The position numbers and the translations under genes were made by a program. The notes under the pieces are model-generated. The model did not search any database, was not told the origin of the DNA, and worked only from the letters and a program-made list of their open reading frames with translations. Shown here piece after piece: positions 55,838 to 64,000 of a stretch of DNA of 64,000 nt (the stretch's first letter is position 1; every line of letters begins with the position of its first letter). The DNA comes from Lasiosphaeris hirsuta (Eukaryota > Ascomycota > Sordariomycetes > Sordariales > Lasiosphaeriaceae). The DNA lies in the NCBI GenBank assembly GCA_030549175.1, contig JAUKUA010000007.1:4092001-4156000 (forward strand), written 5' to 3'.

Positions 55838-57670
55838 TCAAGCGCCGAACCACTCGAATCTCACACCACCAATCCAAGTCTCGACGACCTTACACTGGCC
55901 ATGAAGATGCCCCGGCTCGACGGTCCTCGGGTCCGACAAGAGAACAACAAAATCGGCCTTCTTGCCCGCCTCCAGCGACCCGATGTTTTCCAGCTGGCTC
56001 AGCTGCTTCGCCGGGTTGTAGGTGATCCCCGCGAGGGCCTGCTCGAGCGAGACGACCAGATCCGGGCCCAGCACGTTGCCGCTCGGCGTCAGGCGCGTGA
56101 CGGCCGTGTCGACGTATCGCAGCGGCTGCACGGGCGACGTGAACGAGTCGCTGTGGAACGAGACGGTCAGCCCCGCGGCGACTTCGTCGGCGACGGGGTC
56201 GATGCGGGCTGCTCGGGTCTTATCCAAGATGTAATTGCCAAAGGCGTCGCCCCAGGTGCCGACGTGCGCGATGAGGTGGCTTACGCCAAGCCCCAGTTTG
56301 GCCGTGGCGGCGATTTGGTCTGGTGTGACGTCGGCAGTGTAGTGCTCCAGCCGGTGCATGTGCTGCGGCGGCTGCGGGCCCTTGCTCAGGGCTGCCGGTA
56401 GCACGCACAAGGCCTGGTCGATGGCCCGCGACCCGTTGACGTGCAGCATTACCTGCCAGCCCGCGGCCACGACAGGCTCGAGCTGGGCCAGCAGCGCGGC
56501 GTTGTTGGGACCCGAAGAGGGGTCGTTTTGCTCAAGCCGGTAGTCGAGAAAGCCATACTTGAAAGGAAAGGGGTCCGTGTCTGCGTATGGTTTGTTGAGC
56601 GCAGCAGTGAAGCCCTGGGTAGACCCGTCCAGCCAATACTTGACCGTGTAGAGCGAGAGGGGGCCGTTGACGTACGGCGGCTCCGGCAGCGGCGTCGGGG
56701 CAATGTTGCTCAGGGCCTGGGCGGCGATGGCACCTTGAAACCGGGGCAGCGGTGTTTGGGACTCGAGCATCTTGATGACGAGCTGGAAGTCGACGACGGT
56801 TCCCGTCAAAACGCCGAGGCCGGCGTCGAAGACGGTGGTGCAACCGACTTGGGCCCAGGATACGAGTGCCTGGCGACCGAGATGGACGATCCTCTGGGGG
56901 TCCAGATATTTCCCGGGGAGGGCGCTTGCCAGTTTGTTGGCGGCAGTCTCGAGGACAACGCCGTTGAGGTACTCGCCGTATTCGTCTGTGGCCTTGACGA
57001 AGTACGGATCGTCCCAGGGATACTTCAAGTTAGGATCGGGGTCATGCGGGCGCACGGCAAAGCCAGCCGCAGCGAACGCGGCTTTATTCACGTAAGAAAT
57101 GTGCCCTGACGGGTTGCCGCACAGAAACGGATTGTTCGGTGCGGCAGCATCGGTGATGTCGCGCGTCAATTCCAAGTGGTCGTCAGTCAGGGAAGGGTCG
57201 TAGCCAAAGGCGACAACCCAGTCCCCAGGCGTAGTCTCTCCCACGGCGGCCGCGATGACGTCTCTGGCCTGCGAGACGTTCTTCGCCTTTTCGTAATACA
57301 TGTCGATGAGCCCCGACACCAGCGCGGTGGGAAGAAGGTGCAGGTGCGGCTCGACGAAACCAGGCACGATGCACTGCGAGCCGAGGTTGCGCTCCGTGTA
57401 AGACAGATGCGAGACGGCCGCTTGGACTTGGTCGTATGTGCCGACCGCCAAAATCGTGTCGCCTTGGACAGCCATGGCCTCGACGGGGTTGAACTGGCCA
57501 GATGCCATGGTGATGATGGTGCCGCGGTAGATGACGACGGTTAGATCGCCGGCCTCACTGGACATGTCGGCCTGTGGCTCATTGCTTTCGAGAGCCTGAA
57601 GGCTGCGTTCAAGTTCCTTGGGGTCCCCGAGCAGAGTCCTGAGGATACTGTTCGCTGCACCACCACACAT
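55838..57670 (-). CDS. Amidohydrolase family 3 (YtcJ-like) protein
   Basis: Single exon, 610 aa, ATG at 57670. Metal-binding HxH occurs at His109/His111 in GFVEPHLHLLP. Further expected motifs are CGNPSGHISYVN, GCTTVFDAGLG, KYWLDGSTQGFTA, MLHVNGSRAIDQAL, HRLEHY, and GLTVSFHSDSF with the late Asp. The C-terminal part, GSLEAGKKADFVVLLSDP, closes the composite beta-domain typical of the superfamily. Such enzymes hydrolyse C-N bonds in amides or cyclic compounds, with one or two metal ions in the active site. The actual substrate cannot be told. An alternative start at Met36 would remove a Glu/Ser-rich leader. Complete and undamaged, although its neighbours are decayed. Confidence 0.9.
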   Translation of the reverse strand: MCGGAANSILRTLLGDPKELERSLQALESNEPQADMSSEAGDLTVVIYRGTIITMASGQFNPVEAMAVQGDTILAVGTYDQVQAAVSHLSYTERNLGSQCIVPGFVEPHLHLLPTALVSGLIDMYYEKAKNVSQARDVIAAAVGETTPGDWVVAFGYDPSLTDDHLELTRDITDAAAPNNPFLCGNPSGHISYVNKAAFAAAGFAVRPHDPDPNLKYPWDDPYFVKATDEYGEYLNGVVLETAANKLASALPGKYLDPQRIVHLGRQALVSWAQVGCTTVFDAGLGVLTGTVVDFQLVIKMLESQTPLPRFQGAIAAQALSNIAPTPLPEPPYVNGPLSLYTVKYWLDGSTQGFTAALNKPYADTDPFPFKYGFLDYRLEQNDPSSGPNNAALLAQLEPVVAAGWQVMLHVNGSRAIDQALCVLPAALSKGPQPPQHMHRLEHYTADVTPDQIAATAKLGLGVSHLIAHVGTWGDAFGNYILDKTRAARIDPVADEVAAGLTVSFHSDSFTSPVQPLRYVDTAVTRLTPSGNVLGPDLVVSLEQALAGITYNPAKQLSQLENIGSLEAGKKADFVVLLSDPRTVEPGHLHGQCKVVETWIGGVRFEWFGA

Positions 57671-57960
57671 TGTCTTTTTTTCGATGGAATAAGCAACAGG
57701 TGCGATATCAACTACCTTAGGTACCTATACGGTCAGAAGATGAAGACTCGGATCCGAGGAGCACGCAGTCGCTCTTATACCCATGGGACTGTGTACGTTC
57801 CTAAGGGAGGCAAGCCAGTCTCGTACACCTCACATGAGACAGTACGGAGCATATCCTCCTGCGATACAGATACAGAAATGCAGCCACCAGTTATTACGCA
57901 GTATGCAGCATGGTGGAGAATTCGCACCAATGGAAGTCCGAAGCCAGAAGCAATACATCT

Positions 57961-58240
57961 TCAGCTAGCCAATTCGCCCGCCCGCGTCATGACTTCCAAC
58001 GCGTTAAAGGGCTCAGCCAGCCACTCCAATAATAATCAACCGCCACCACGTCGCACTCAACAGCTGTTCAGCTCGTCAAGCTGGAAGCCATGCCACGACT
58101 CAGCTAGCCAATTCGCCAGCCCGCGTCATGACTTCCAACGCGTTGAAGAAGGGCTCAACCAGCCACTCCGGTGATCATCAACCGCCATCACGTCGCACTC
58201 CATAGCTGCTCAGCTCGTTAAGCTGGACGCCATGCTACGA
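57961..58240. repeat. Tandem duplication, two copies of about 139 bp
   Basis: TCAGCTAGCCAATTCGCC starts at 57961 and again at 58100. The copies run in parallel to about 58240, ending GCCATGCTACGACT-like. Differences are point changes and a 3-bp indel. No coding function seen. Confidence 0.85.
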
Positions 58241-59879
58241 CTCGCAGCTCCAACTGCCGGTATTGGCTTCCGCCATTGGAAATCCGGTCTAGAACTCGCC
58301 AAACACGCCGTCTTCGACGCCAAATCTCGGGGAAGAATCAGGGAAAAGCCCGTGGAAATCAGCCCACAACTTACCCACCGCAGCTCAAGACTGCGAACTA
58401 CAAAGGCAATTGTGAGAGCCTGCATTCGTCTCGTACAAGCCAGAATATTTCTGGCTAGTGCTAATCACCTAGGTACCTAGGTAGTACTTCATAACACCTG
58501 ACTGAACCTTCAACATCAAAGACCGCAATGATTTGTGCTTTATGTCTTTTTGTTCCAACTCAACTTGGCTTATTATTCTACCCCCGCTCTTTCACTTCCG
58601 GGCCTCCGTGGACTGTATTCGGCCACGATATCACCCCGCGTTTCTCCGTCTCGTGCCGCGGCGTCATCTGCTGCACATGGGCGACGGGGCTCCCGGAAGA
58701 TACAGAGCGTTCAGAGTCTGGCTCTGGATTATTTGGTGCGGTCGGGGCGCCGTATTCAGACACAGATGGGGGTCCATGCCCGAATCGAATTCGCGGCGTT
58801 GCAGTTCAAGTGCTCGGAGGAGAGTCCTGTTTTAGTCTTCATAAAAGGGACTTGATTGATTGATGTTGATTGATTGATTGTTTTACGTCCAGGGTTTTCA
58901 CCTTAGGTAACTCGGACATGCCGGGCCGGGGCCCGACAACAGCTGACCTTCAGAGGAGATCCTCCTCCCGAAATCCAAGCCCAGTACATACCCTTAATTG
59001 CCGTTTGAGGGCCTCACCAACCCTCACAACTCTCTCCCTACCGGCTAAGATGCATAGAAACTCCGTAGAGAAAGCCACCTTTGGAAAGACCTGCGTTCAA
59101 TTTACCTCGCGGCCATGGGCCGCCGCCCATTCCGCTTCTTCTACTTCGCCCGGGGTATTCCCCCCCCCCCTTTTCCAGTTCTTCCTTTGCTACCATGAAC
59201 ACTCTGAACGTGGCCAGCATCTTTTACGTCCAACCGGTTAGGTACCCACACTCCGACCGGTAGCGCCTTTGCCAGTGCCGCTGCGCTGTGCTTGAACTTT
59301 AGGAGGTGACCTAGGGGGGACGGTTGCAGGCCTCATGCCTCCCAAGGCACTCATCACACGACGTGCCCGGGGCTCGGGTACCGTCCTTTCGCCTAGCTAC
59401 TACTAGGGGGGCCGGCGGGGTATAGCCTTCCTTCTTAGCCATAGCCTCTAGGTATGTTACCTAGGTCCTTCCAACTCTGTGTCCTCTGCTACTCGTGAGG
59501 CTAACAAGATTATAGAAAGATACCGCAGACCGAATCGTTTCGAATTTATGCGGGACGTCACCGCGCCTGAAGGACTGGCCACTGCAACCACCAAAGAGAG
59601 CTAGCCAGGTTATCGTTCATTCATTGAGCGCCAAAGGTTCGGCCACCCGTCGGATCGCGCCTCCTGGGCCCAACTTGTACATGATAAGTAGGTATTCCAA
59701 CAATGGTGCACGCAGGGTCCGTCCGCGTGACAATGTTGTTGTTTGCGCAGCGGCCAGCTCGGGATGAGGAAAATGGTCACTAAGGCCGCCGCTAGAGTTG
59801 CTTTCTGCATAGGTACCTACCTATATATTCTTTATTTGCTGTTTGTGGCTGCATGGTGAAACTCGGCCTTCAACACCCT
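58241..59879. other. Intergenic, no gene seen
   Basis: Contains the palindromic CCTAGGTACCTAGGTA at 58468-58484, a GATT-type simple repeat at about 58853-58880, and a C10-type run near 59160. No domain-bearing frame. Confidence 0.4.
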
Positions 59880-60245
59880 CCCACTTTCACACTCCATCTT
59901 CTCCTAGGCGGATGCCTCCTCGATGGAGAACTTGGAGATATCAGTCTGCCCACGGCGGTAGTCTCCAAATCTTTTGATATTCCAGTCCAAGACCTTACCT
60001 ACGAAGAGAGTTGGCAAACTAAAGGTGCAGATTCTGAATCATATGGGAAATTGGGAACATGCCGGTGCCGAATGACGCCAAGGCCCCTCCGACCCCCGAG
60101 GGCAAATAAATGAGTCCTGCTTGAAGATAGTCCAGCCCGTAGATATCGATACACTGGGCCGCCAAGGATGTTTGCAACGTCAACTCGACTGTGGTAAGTG
60201 ATTGAGCCAATCAGAATGACCGTAAAGTTCCCCTTGCGAAATAGC
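59880..60245 (-). pseudogene. MFS transporter fragment
   Basis: The minus strand reads GLDYLQAGLIYLPSGVGGAL, a membrane helix typical of DHA1-type major facilitator transporters. A little further comes GKVLDWNIKRFGDYRRGQ then ISKFSIEEA, the cytoplasmic loop that normally follows it. Stops interrupt, and no other helices are present. It is a leftover of a drug/metabolite exporter gene. Confidence 0.6.
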
Positions 60246-60518
60246 AGGAGGATGCACTTGAAGGGGTTAGGAAAGTGTCAGGGCTCATCCCACCATCTTC
60301 GACATTCACTACCTTGGGGTCCTTGACAAGCAAGTCGAACAAACTCCTGCTTCTCCGGGTACGGTACCCAAGAGTGGGCAGGGCAAGGAGTTAGATCTGG
60401 ACTAAGCGCCTTCAAGTTCACCGGGACAGGGGGAGCACCTTCAGTTGAGTTCAAACATTTGGCTGACGATCTAGAGCCCGGCCCAAAATCGCGACTACAT
60501 ATAGCCCCTCGGAGCCAT

Positions 60519-63500
60519 TCATCCTACCGACCTAAGACTCCTCCCCTGAACCCCCTCAATAGCCACCCTCTCTTGAAAATCCAAAAACCCATGCAAGATA
60601 ATCAACTCCTCGCCACTCGCATAAGCCACAGCCGTGTCCGAGATGACCCTGACCACAGCATCATGGCCCCAATGCCAAGTAGCGGGTATGAAGAAGTGCC
60701 GCGTGTAGTGGTCGGCTGTCTCCAGCTTCTCCAGACTGATGGAGCACAGCCACCTCGTCGAGTTCAGAAAGAACAGACGGGACCCGAATACACCCACCAC
60801 ATTCTGAATCTCCAGCGAGGCAACATCGCGCGTCTGGGGGACGATCTGCTCGGCTTCTGCTGTGATTTCCGAGCCGTCGATCGATATCAGGTAGTCGACA
60901 CGTGACCGGGGCTCGGCGGTGGCGAGGACGAGATAGTCCGAGCCGCTGCAAGCGATCCATCTTTCTTTTCCGGTTGTTACAATGTCATTAGGCATGTGAA
61001 TGGGAATGCCGCTCGGGGCGAGGAGTTGTAGTGTCGCCCAGTCGAAGAGGTGGACGTGGCCTCCCTCCAAAGCCATCAACGAGGTGTCAGTTGCGTGGCT
61101 CACCCAGGAGCTCTGTGACACATCGGTATCCTCTTCGATAGCCTTTCCATTATGAATGCGTATCAGTTTGACGGCGGATTCAGTGCGCACAAAGAGTGAT
61201 GAGCCATCAGGGCTGATGAACGCCTGTCGAAGACCAGGCTCCTTCAAGCATAGGATACCAGTTGCCGAAAGCTTTGCCCCCGTTTTGCTGAAGGAAATAT
61301 GGGCGACAGTGCAACAATGATAGCCCACAACGAGCAACAGGCTCTTTTCATCATTCCATGCGAGATACCGGAAGTCATGATACGGGCCATCGAGCGGGAG
61401 CTTCGCAATCGAGATCCCCGCACTCACTTCATATACTTCGACTATCCCGAGCCCACGCCGATCCTTCCGTCCAGCAAAGACATACGCTTCGTCGGTTGTT
61501 TGGATCAGAGTGCTAATGTCTTCGCTCCATTTTAAGCCGCCAATCTCCTCCAATGGCTTTTGAACCACGGCGTACTGTTCCGCCGAGCCTTCATCCAACG
61601 CTTCGCCGGGTAAAAGTACTAAAGGCTCCCAGACGTTGCAGTAGCTCCCTCTGCTGTCGACGAATCTGAGATTATCGGTTGCGAAGGCGATCGAGTGAAT
61701 CCGCAGGCTTTCGTACGGCCGTTCAATTTGGTGAATCCGGGTCAGTGACTCAAACAGGAAGAGATGAATTCGTCCGTAGCCATCTCCGCCCGCAAGAATG
61801 CGGCCATCAGAGGTAGCGGCCAATACGTCGATCAGCACTCCGAGACCCAGTTCGTATTTGCCTTTCTGATCCAACGTCCAGGGATCGCAGACCACAAGAT
61901 TTCCGTCTCCATAGGAAATAGCAAGGAGATTGAGCTTGGGAACAGGGTTGAAGACCATATCGCGGGTCTCTGGCGATATTCGAACGCCCTCGGATCCCTC
62001 TTTCTCAAAATACCCAATGAATTCGACGGCCTCCAGGTCCCAGAGAGCAACGCTCGCGTTGCGGTGCGCCACGGCAGCAAGCTTTTGACCGGGGTCAAGA
62101 AGAACTCGTACCGAACTGGAAGACGCCCACATTCGAGCTCGATCCACTTCATTGACAAGGATGATGGGGTCCTCCCCTTGACCATCAGCGGCTCGCACGA
62201 CCACAATAGTGGTCTTCTCTGGGTCGGCAAGGGTCAGAGAACTGCCGTCTGGACTAAACATCACATGCGATGGTGAAAAGTCAATACCTTTGGTCCAAAG
62301 ACACGAGCAAGATATCCCGTTATTGAGCCGGCGAATCTCCCATAGCATCAGTGTCGGGAAGCTATAAGAGGCAAGGAGCGTAGATGATTGATTAAAAGCG
62401 AGATGCCTAACCCCTCTTCCATGCTTCAGGCGCCCAATAAAGTCAAACTTGCCAGAAGAAGAGTTATGGTGGATCTCGATGTCGCCGTTGTCGAGGCCAA
62501 ATGCGAGGAATTGGTCAGAGCTCGCAATTGATTTGGCGTATGCATTCTCCGGGAACAGATAAGTTGTTAATCTGTCAGACCAGCTATCTTCCAACAGTCC
62601 AGTGACCCGCAGACGCCTCTTGGACTTGGCAAAGCAGGCTCGGGTGAAGGAATTCGACGGGCAGAGATGAGGGATCATGAAGTGAATCGATTGGGGTGAG
62701 GTGACCAGAGCGGGATGAAAGACGGCGATTATGTGGCGAATATCGGTCACCCAGGCGAAAACGGTGTCTGCCAGCTTGCCACCGAGGTCAGGCTGATCTC
62801 TTGCCACCCGGCGCGCATAGACACTCAGCTGTCTAGCAGCAAACCCAAGCACTGCAAGGTCTCCATCCATTGCTATTCCCTCAACCCACGTCAGGACATT
62901 GGTTCTAAGGAATCGGACCAGCAACGTGATGGGCTTATCCGAAACCGAAGAGCCCTGACTAAGGTGGTATGAGAAGTTTGCGGATGCGTAGCTGGAGAGC
63001 TGGGTTTTGGTACCATTGACCTTGGTTGTGTGCCCCAGACGTGTAATTCCGGATGGCGGCGCGAACTCGTCTCCACAAAGAATATCAAGGCAAATCTCGG
63101 CGAGCCGTGAGTGTGCTTCCAAGGGATTGACCCAAAAGTTATCTCGCCGTTTGGTCAGGAACGCGGAAGCAGTCTCGTGCATGATATGGACTCGAGAGTC
63201 GCTATCCACAAGGATGAGATTCCCGACCATGGATTCCAGCTGATATGCAGACGCTACGAGAGTTTTGCCAACGTCCAACTTGACAGCCTCCCTGAGTTCT
63301 CCAATAGTCAGCGGCTTTGTAGAACATATCGTCCATTTGAGGATGCACTTCGTAGTCTCGTAGCTCGCCGGTGGCAGTGAAGCCAGGGAAGTGATGATGC
63401 GCGAGTAGAAGGCGTCCATTTCCGACGGTGTTTCTTCGAGAACTGCCTGCATATCTTCCAAATTATGGGCCTTTTCCATCCTAGCCACGGTGAGCGCGGC

Positions 63501-64000
63501 CCAGAGGAAGATTCCATTCGATTTCGAGAGCGCGGTGTCCAAAATGGCTTGGAAGGAGTCGATGTCGGTGGTTCGTGGGCATTTGGCCCTGAGGAAGATC
63601 TCAATGTCCTGCAGAGTCCCAGCCTTACCGGCTTTGATTTCGGAAATTTGCGTGGAATTGTCTGATATCAACCTCTCCAACCGCATGTCAGGTCGACCCG
63701 TCATGAAAACGCGGATAAAGCTTTCAGAGCTCAGGCCCAGCAGGAGCGACACGAATTCCGGCATGCCGTCCCCACAGCACTCGTCGATAGCATCAATAAC
63801 CCAAAACTGAGGTTTGGACGTCTTGATATTGAGGATTCGGTCAGCAAAGAGCTTGCTCCATATCATGCCATAGTCTTCATGCCTGAGCTTGACATTGTCT
63901 TCAATCATTGATATGATTTCCCGTCGAATTATCGAGCTGGAGCTGGCCATCTGTGACGCCAATGAGAGAAGCAAGGCGGAGACAGTGGAACCGGCTTTGT
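60519..64000 (-). CDS. NACHT-WD40-type STAND protein, 5' end outside window
   Basis: Open on the minus strand from the window edge (64000) to the stop at 60519, at least 1159 codons. The P-loop lies beyond the edge. Visible are FWVIDAIDECC (Walker B), SFIRVFMTGRPDMRLERL (sensor), GIFLWAALTVARMEKAH, and a winged-helix part CILKWTICSTKPLTIGELRE. Then comes a roughly 700-residue C-terminus of beta-propeller character with degenerate WD-like strands (HLAFNQSSTLLASYSFPTL, VMFSPDGSSLTLADPEKTT, SVALWDLEAVEFIGY). Members sense non-self or stress signals through the propeller and oligomerise via NACHT; the effector domain would be at the missing N-terminus. No frameshift in the visible part. Confidence 0.85.
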   Translation of the reverse strand, partial: KAGSTVSALLLSLASQMASSSSIIRREIISMIEDNVKLRHEDYGMIWSKLFADRILNIKTSKPQFWVIDAIDECCGDGMPEFVSLLLGLSSESFIRVFMTGRPDMRLERLISDNSTQISEIKAGKAGTLQDIEIFLRAKCPRTTDIDSFQAILDTALSKSNGIFLWAALTVARMEKAHNLEDMQAVLEETPSEMDAFYSRIITSLASLPPASYETTKCILKWTICSTKPLTIGELREAVKLDVGKTLVASAYQLESMVGNLILVDSDSRVHIMHETASAFLTKRRDNFWVNPLEAHSRLAEICLDILCGDEFAPPSGITRLGHTTKVNGTKTQLSSYASANFSYHLSQGSSVSDKPITLLVRFLRTNVLTWVEGIAMDGDLAVLGFAARQLSVYARRVARDQPDLGGKLADTVFAWVTDIRHIIAVFHPALVTSPQSIHFMIPHLCPSNSFTRACFAKSKRRLRVTGLLEDSWSDRLTTYLFPENAYAKSIASSDQFLAFGLDNGDIEIHHNSSSGKFDFIGRLKHGRGVRHLAFNQSSTLLASYSFPTLMLWEIRRLNNGISCSCLWTKGIDFSPSHVMFSPDGSSLTLADPEKTTIVVVRAADGQGEDPIILVNEVDRARMWASSSSVRVLLDPGQKLAAVAHRNASVALWDLEAVEFIGYFEKEGSEGVRISPETRDMVFNPVPKLNLLAISYGDGNLVVCDPWTLDQKGKYELGLGVLIDVLAATSDGRILAGGDGYGRIHLFLFESLTRIHQIERPYESLRIHSIAFATDNLRFVDSRGSYCNVWEPLVLLPGEALDEGSAEQYAVVQKPLEEIGGLKWSEDISTLIQTTDEAYVFAGRKDRRGLGIVEVYEVSAGISIAKLPLDGPYHDFRYLAWNDEKSLLLVVGYHCCTVAHISFSKTGAKLSATGILCLKEPGLRQAFISPDGSSLFVRTESAVKLIRIHNGKAIEEDTDVSQSSWVSHATDTSLMALEGGHVHLFDWATLQLLAPSGIPIHMPNDIVTTGKERWIACSGSDYLVLATAEPRSRVDYLISIDGSEITAEAEQIVPQTRDVASLEIQNVVGVFGSRLFFLNSTRWLCSISLEKLETADHYTRHFFIPATWHWGHDAVVRVISDTAVAYASGEELIILHGFLDFQERVAIEGVQGRSLRSVG

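Noticed and set aside
56441..57109. 222-codon plus-strand frame
   Set aside because: Antisense of the amidohydrolase, whose minus-strand frame is complete with all motifs.
59853..60113. 86-codon plus-strand frame starting MVKLGLQ
   Set aside because: Lies opposite recognisable MFS transporter sequence on the minus strand.
1..64000. tRNA, rRNA, riboswitch or secondary-metabolite core gene (PKS, NRPS, terpene synthase)
   Set aside because: Nothing resembling these was found on reading both strands; a tRNAscan-SE and antiSMASH run would be decisive.

Overview
The window is nuclear DNA of a filamentous ascomycete (Pezizomycotina, probably Sordariomycetes). The evidence is short GT-AG introns of about 48-80 bp with CTAAC/CTGAC-type branch points, plus fungal-only domains: HET, SesB-NB-ARC-TPR, Clr5-ankyrin, fungal BTB, Zn(II)2Cys6, DUF4419 and a Fot1/pogo transposon. 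The species assignment is inference. The region looks like an accessory compartment, with about a dozen intact genes, at least as many decayed genes, and several transposon relics. Many of the breaks are C-to-T type stop codons (TAG/TGA/TAA), as left by repeat-induced point mutation (RIP).

Layout. 0.8-4.8 kb: a gene with a NOD-like-receptor N-terminal domain plus coiled coil, then a kinase-like gene. 4.9-7.5 kb: the 3' half of a GH43 gene abuts a broken HET/NACHT/ankyrin gene. 7.9-11.2 kb: an intact five-exon SesB-NB-ARC-TPR receptor with nearly identical 126-bp repeats. 12.2-13.5 kb: a broken Zn2Cys6 regulator. 13.7-15.9 kb: an intact HET-domain gene. 16-19.8 kb: amidase, LINE and other relics. 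23.3 kb and 41.6 kb: two members of a small paralogous gene family (78 and 80 aa). 24.1 kb: a broken BTB gene. 25.3-26.8 kb: an M20 peptidase/amidohydrolase with a putative signal peptide. 28.5-31.9 kb: a structured dispersed repeat and a complete-ended Fot1-type element lying against a 5'-truncated CorA-like gene. 32.4-35.1 kb: a protein kinase-TPR fusion. 36-37.2 kb: a broken membrane-protein gene. 37.8-39.1 kb: a Clr5-ankyrin gene. 42.7-46.5 kb: transposase relics and a small membrane protein with an 11-residue repeat. 48-49.4 kb: a DUF4419 gene. 50-52 kb: AT-rich relic DNA. 52-55.8 kb: broken HNH, unknown and HET genes. 55.8-57.7 kb: an intact amidohydrolase. 60.5-64 kb: a NACHT-WD40-type receptor running off the window.

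How it fits together. The recurring theme is the machinery of fungal non-self recognition and regulated cell death. There are receptors with NB-ARC/NACHT and TPR/WD40/ankyrin repeats, HET effectors, a kinase joined to receptor-type TPRs, and a stand-alone receptor N-terminal domain. Broken relatives of the same classes lie between them, which suggests birth-and-death turnover in a transposon-rich island. The metabolic genes (M20 hydrolase, amidohydrolase, GH43, amidase) show no common pathway.
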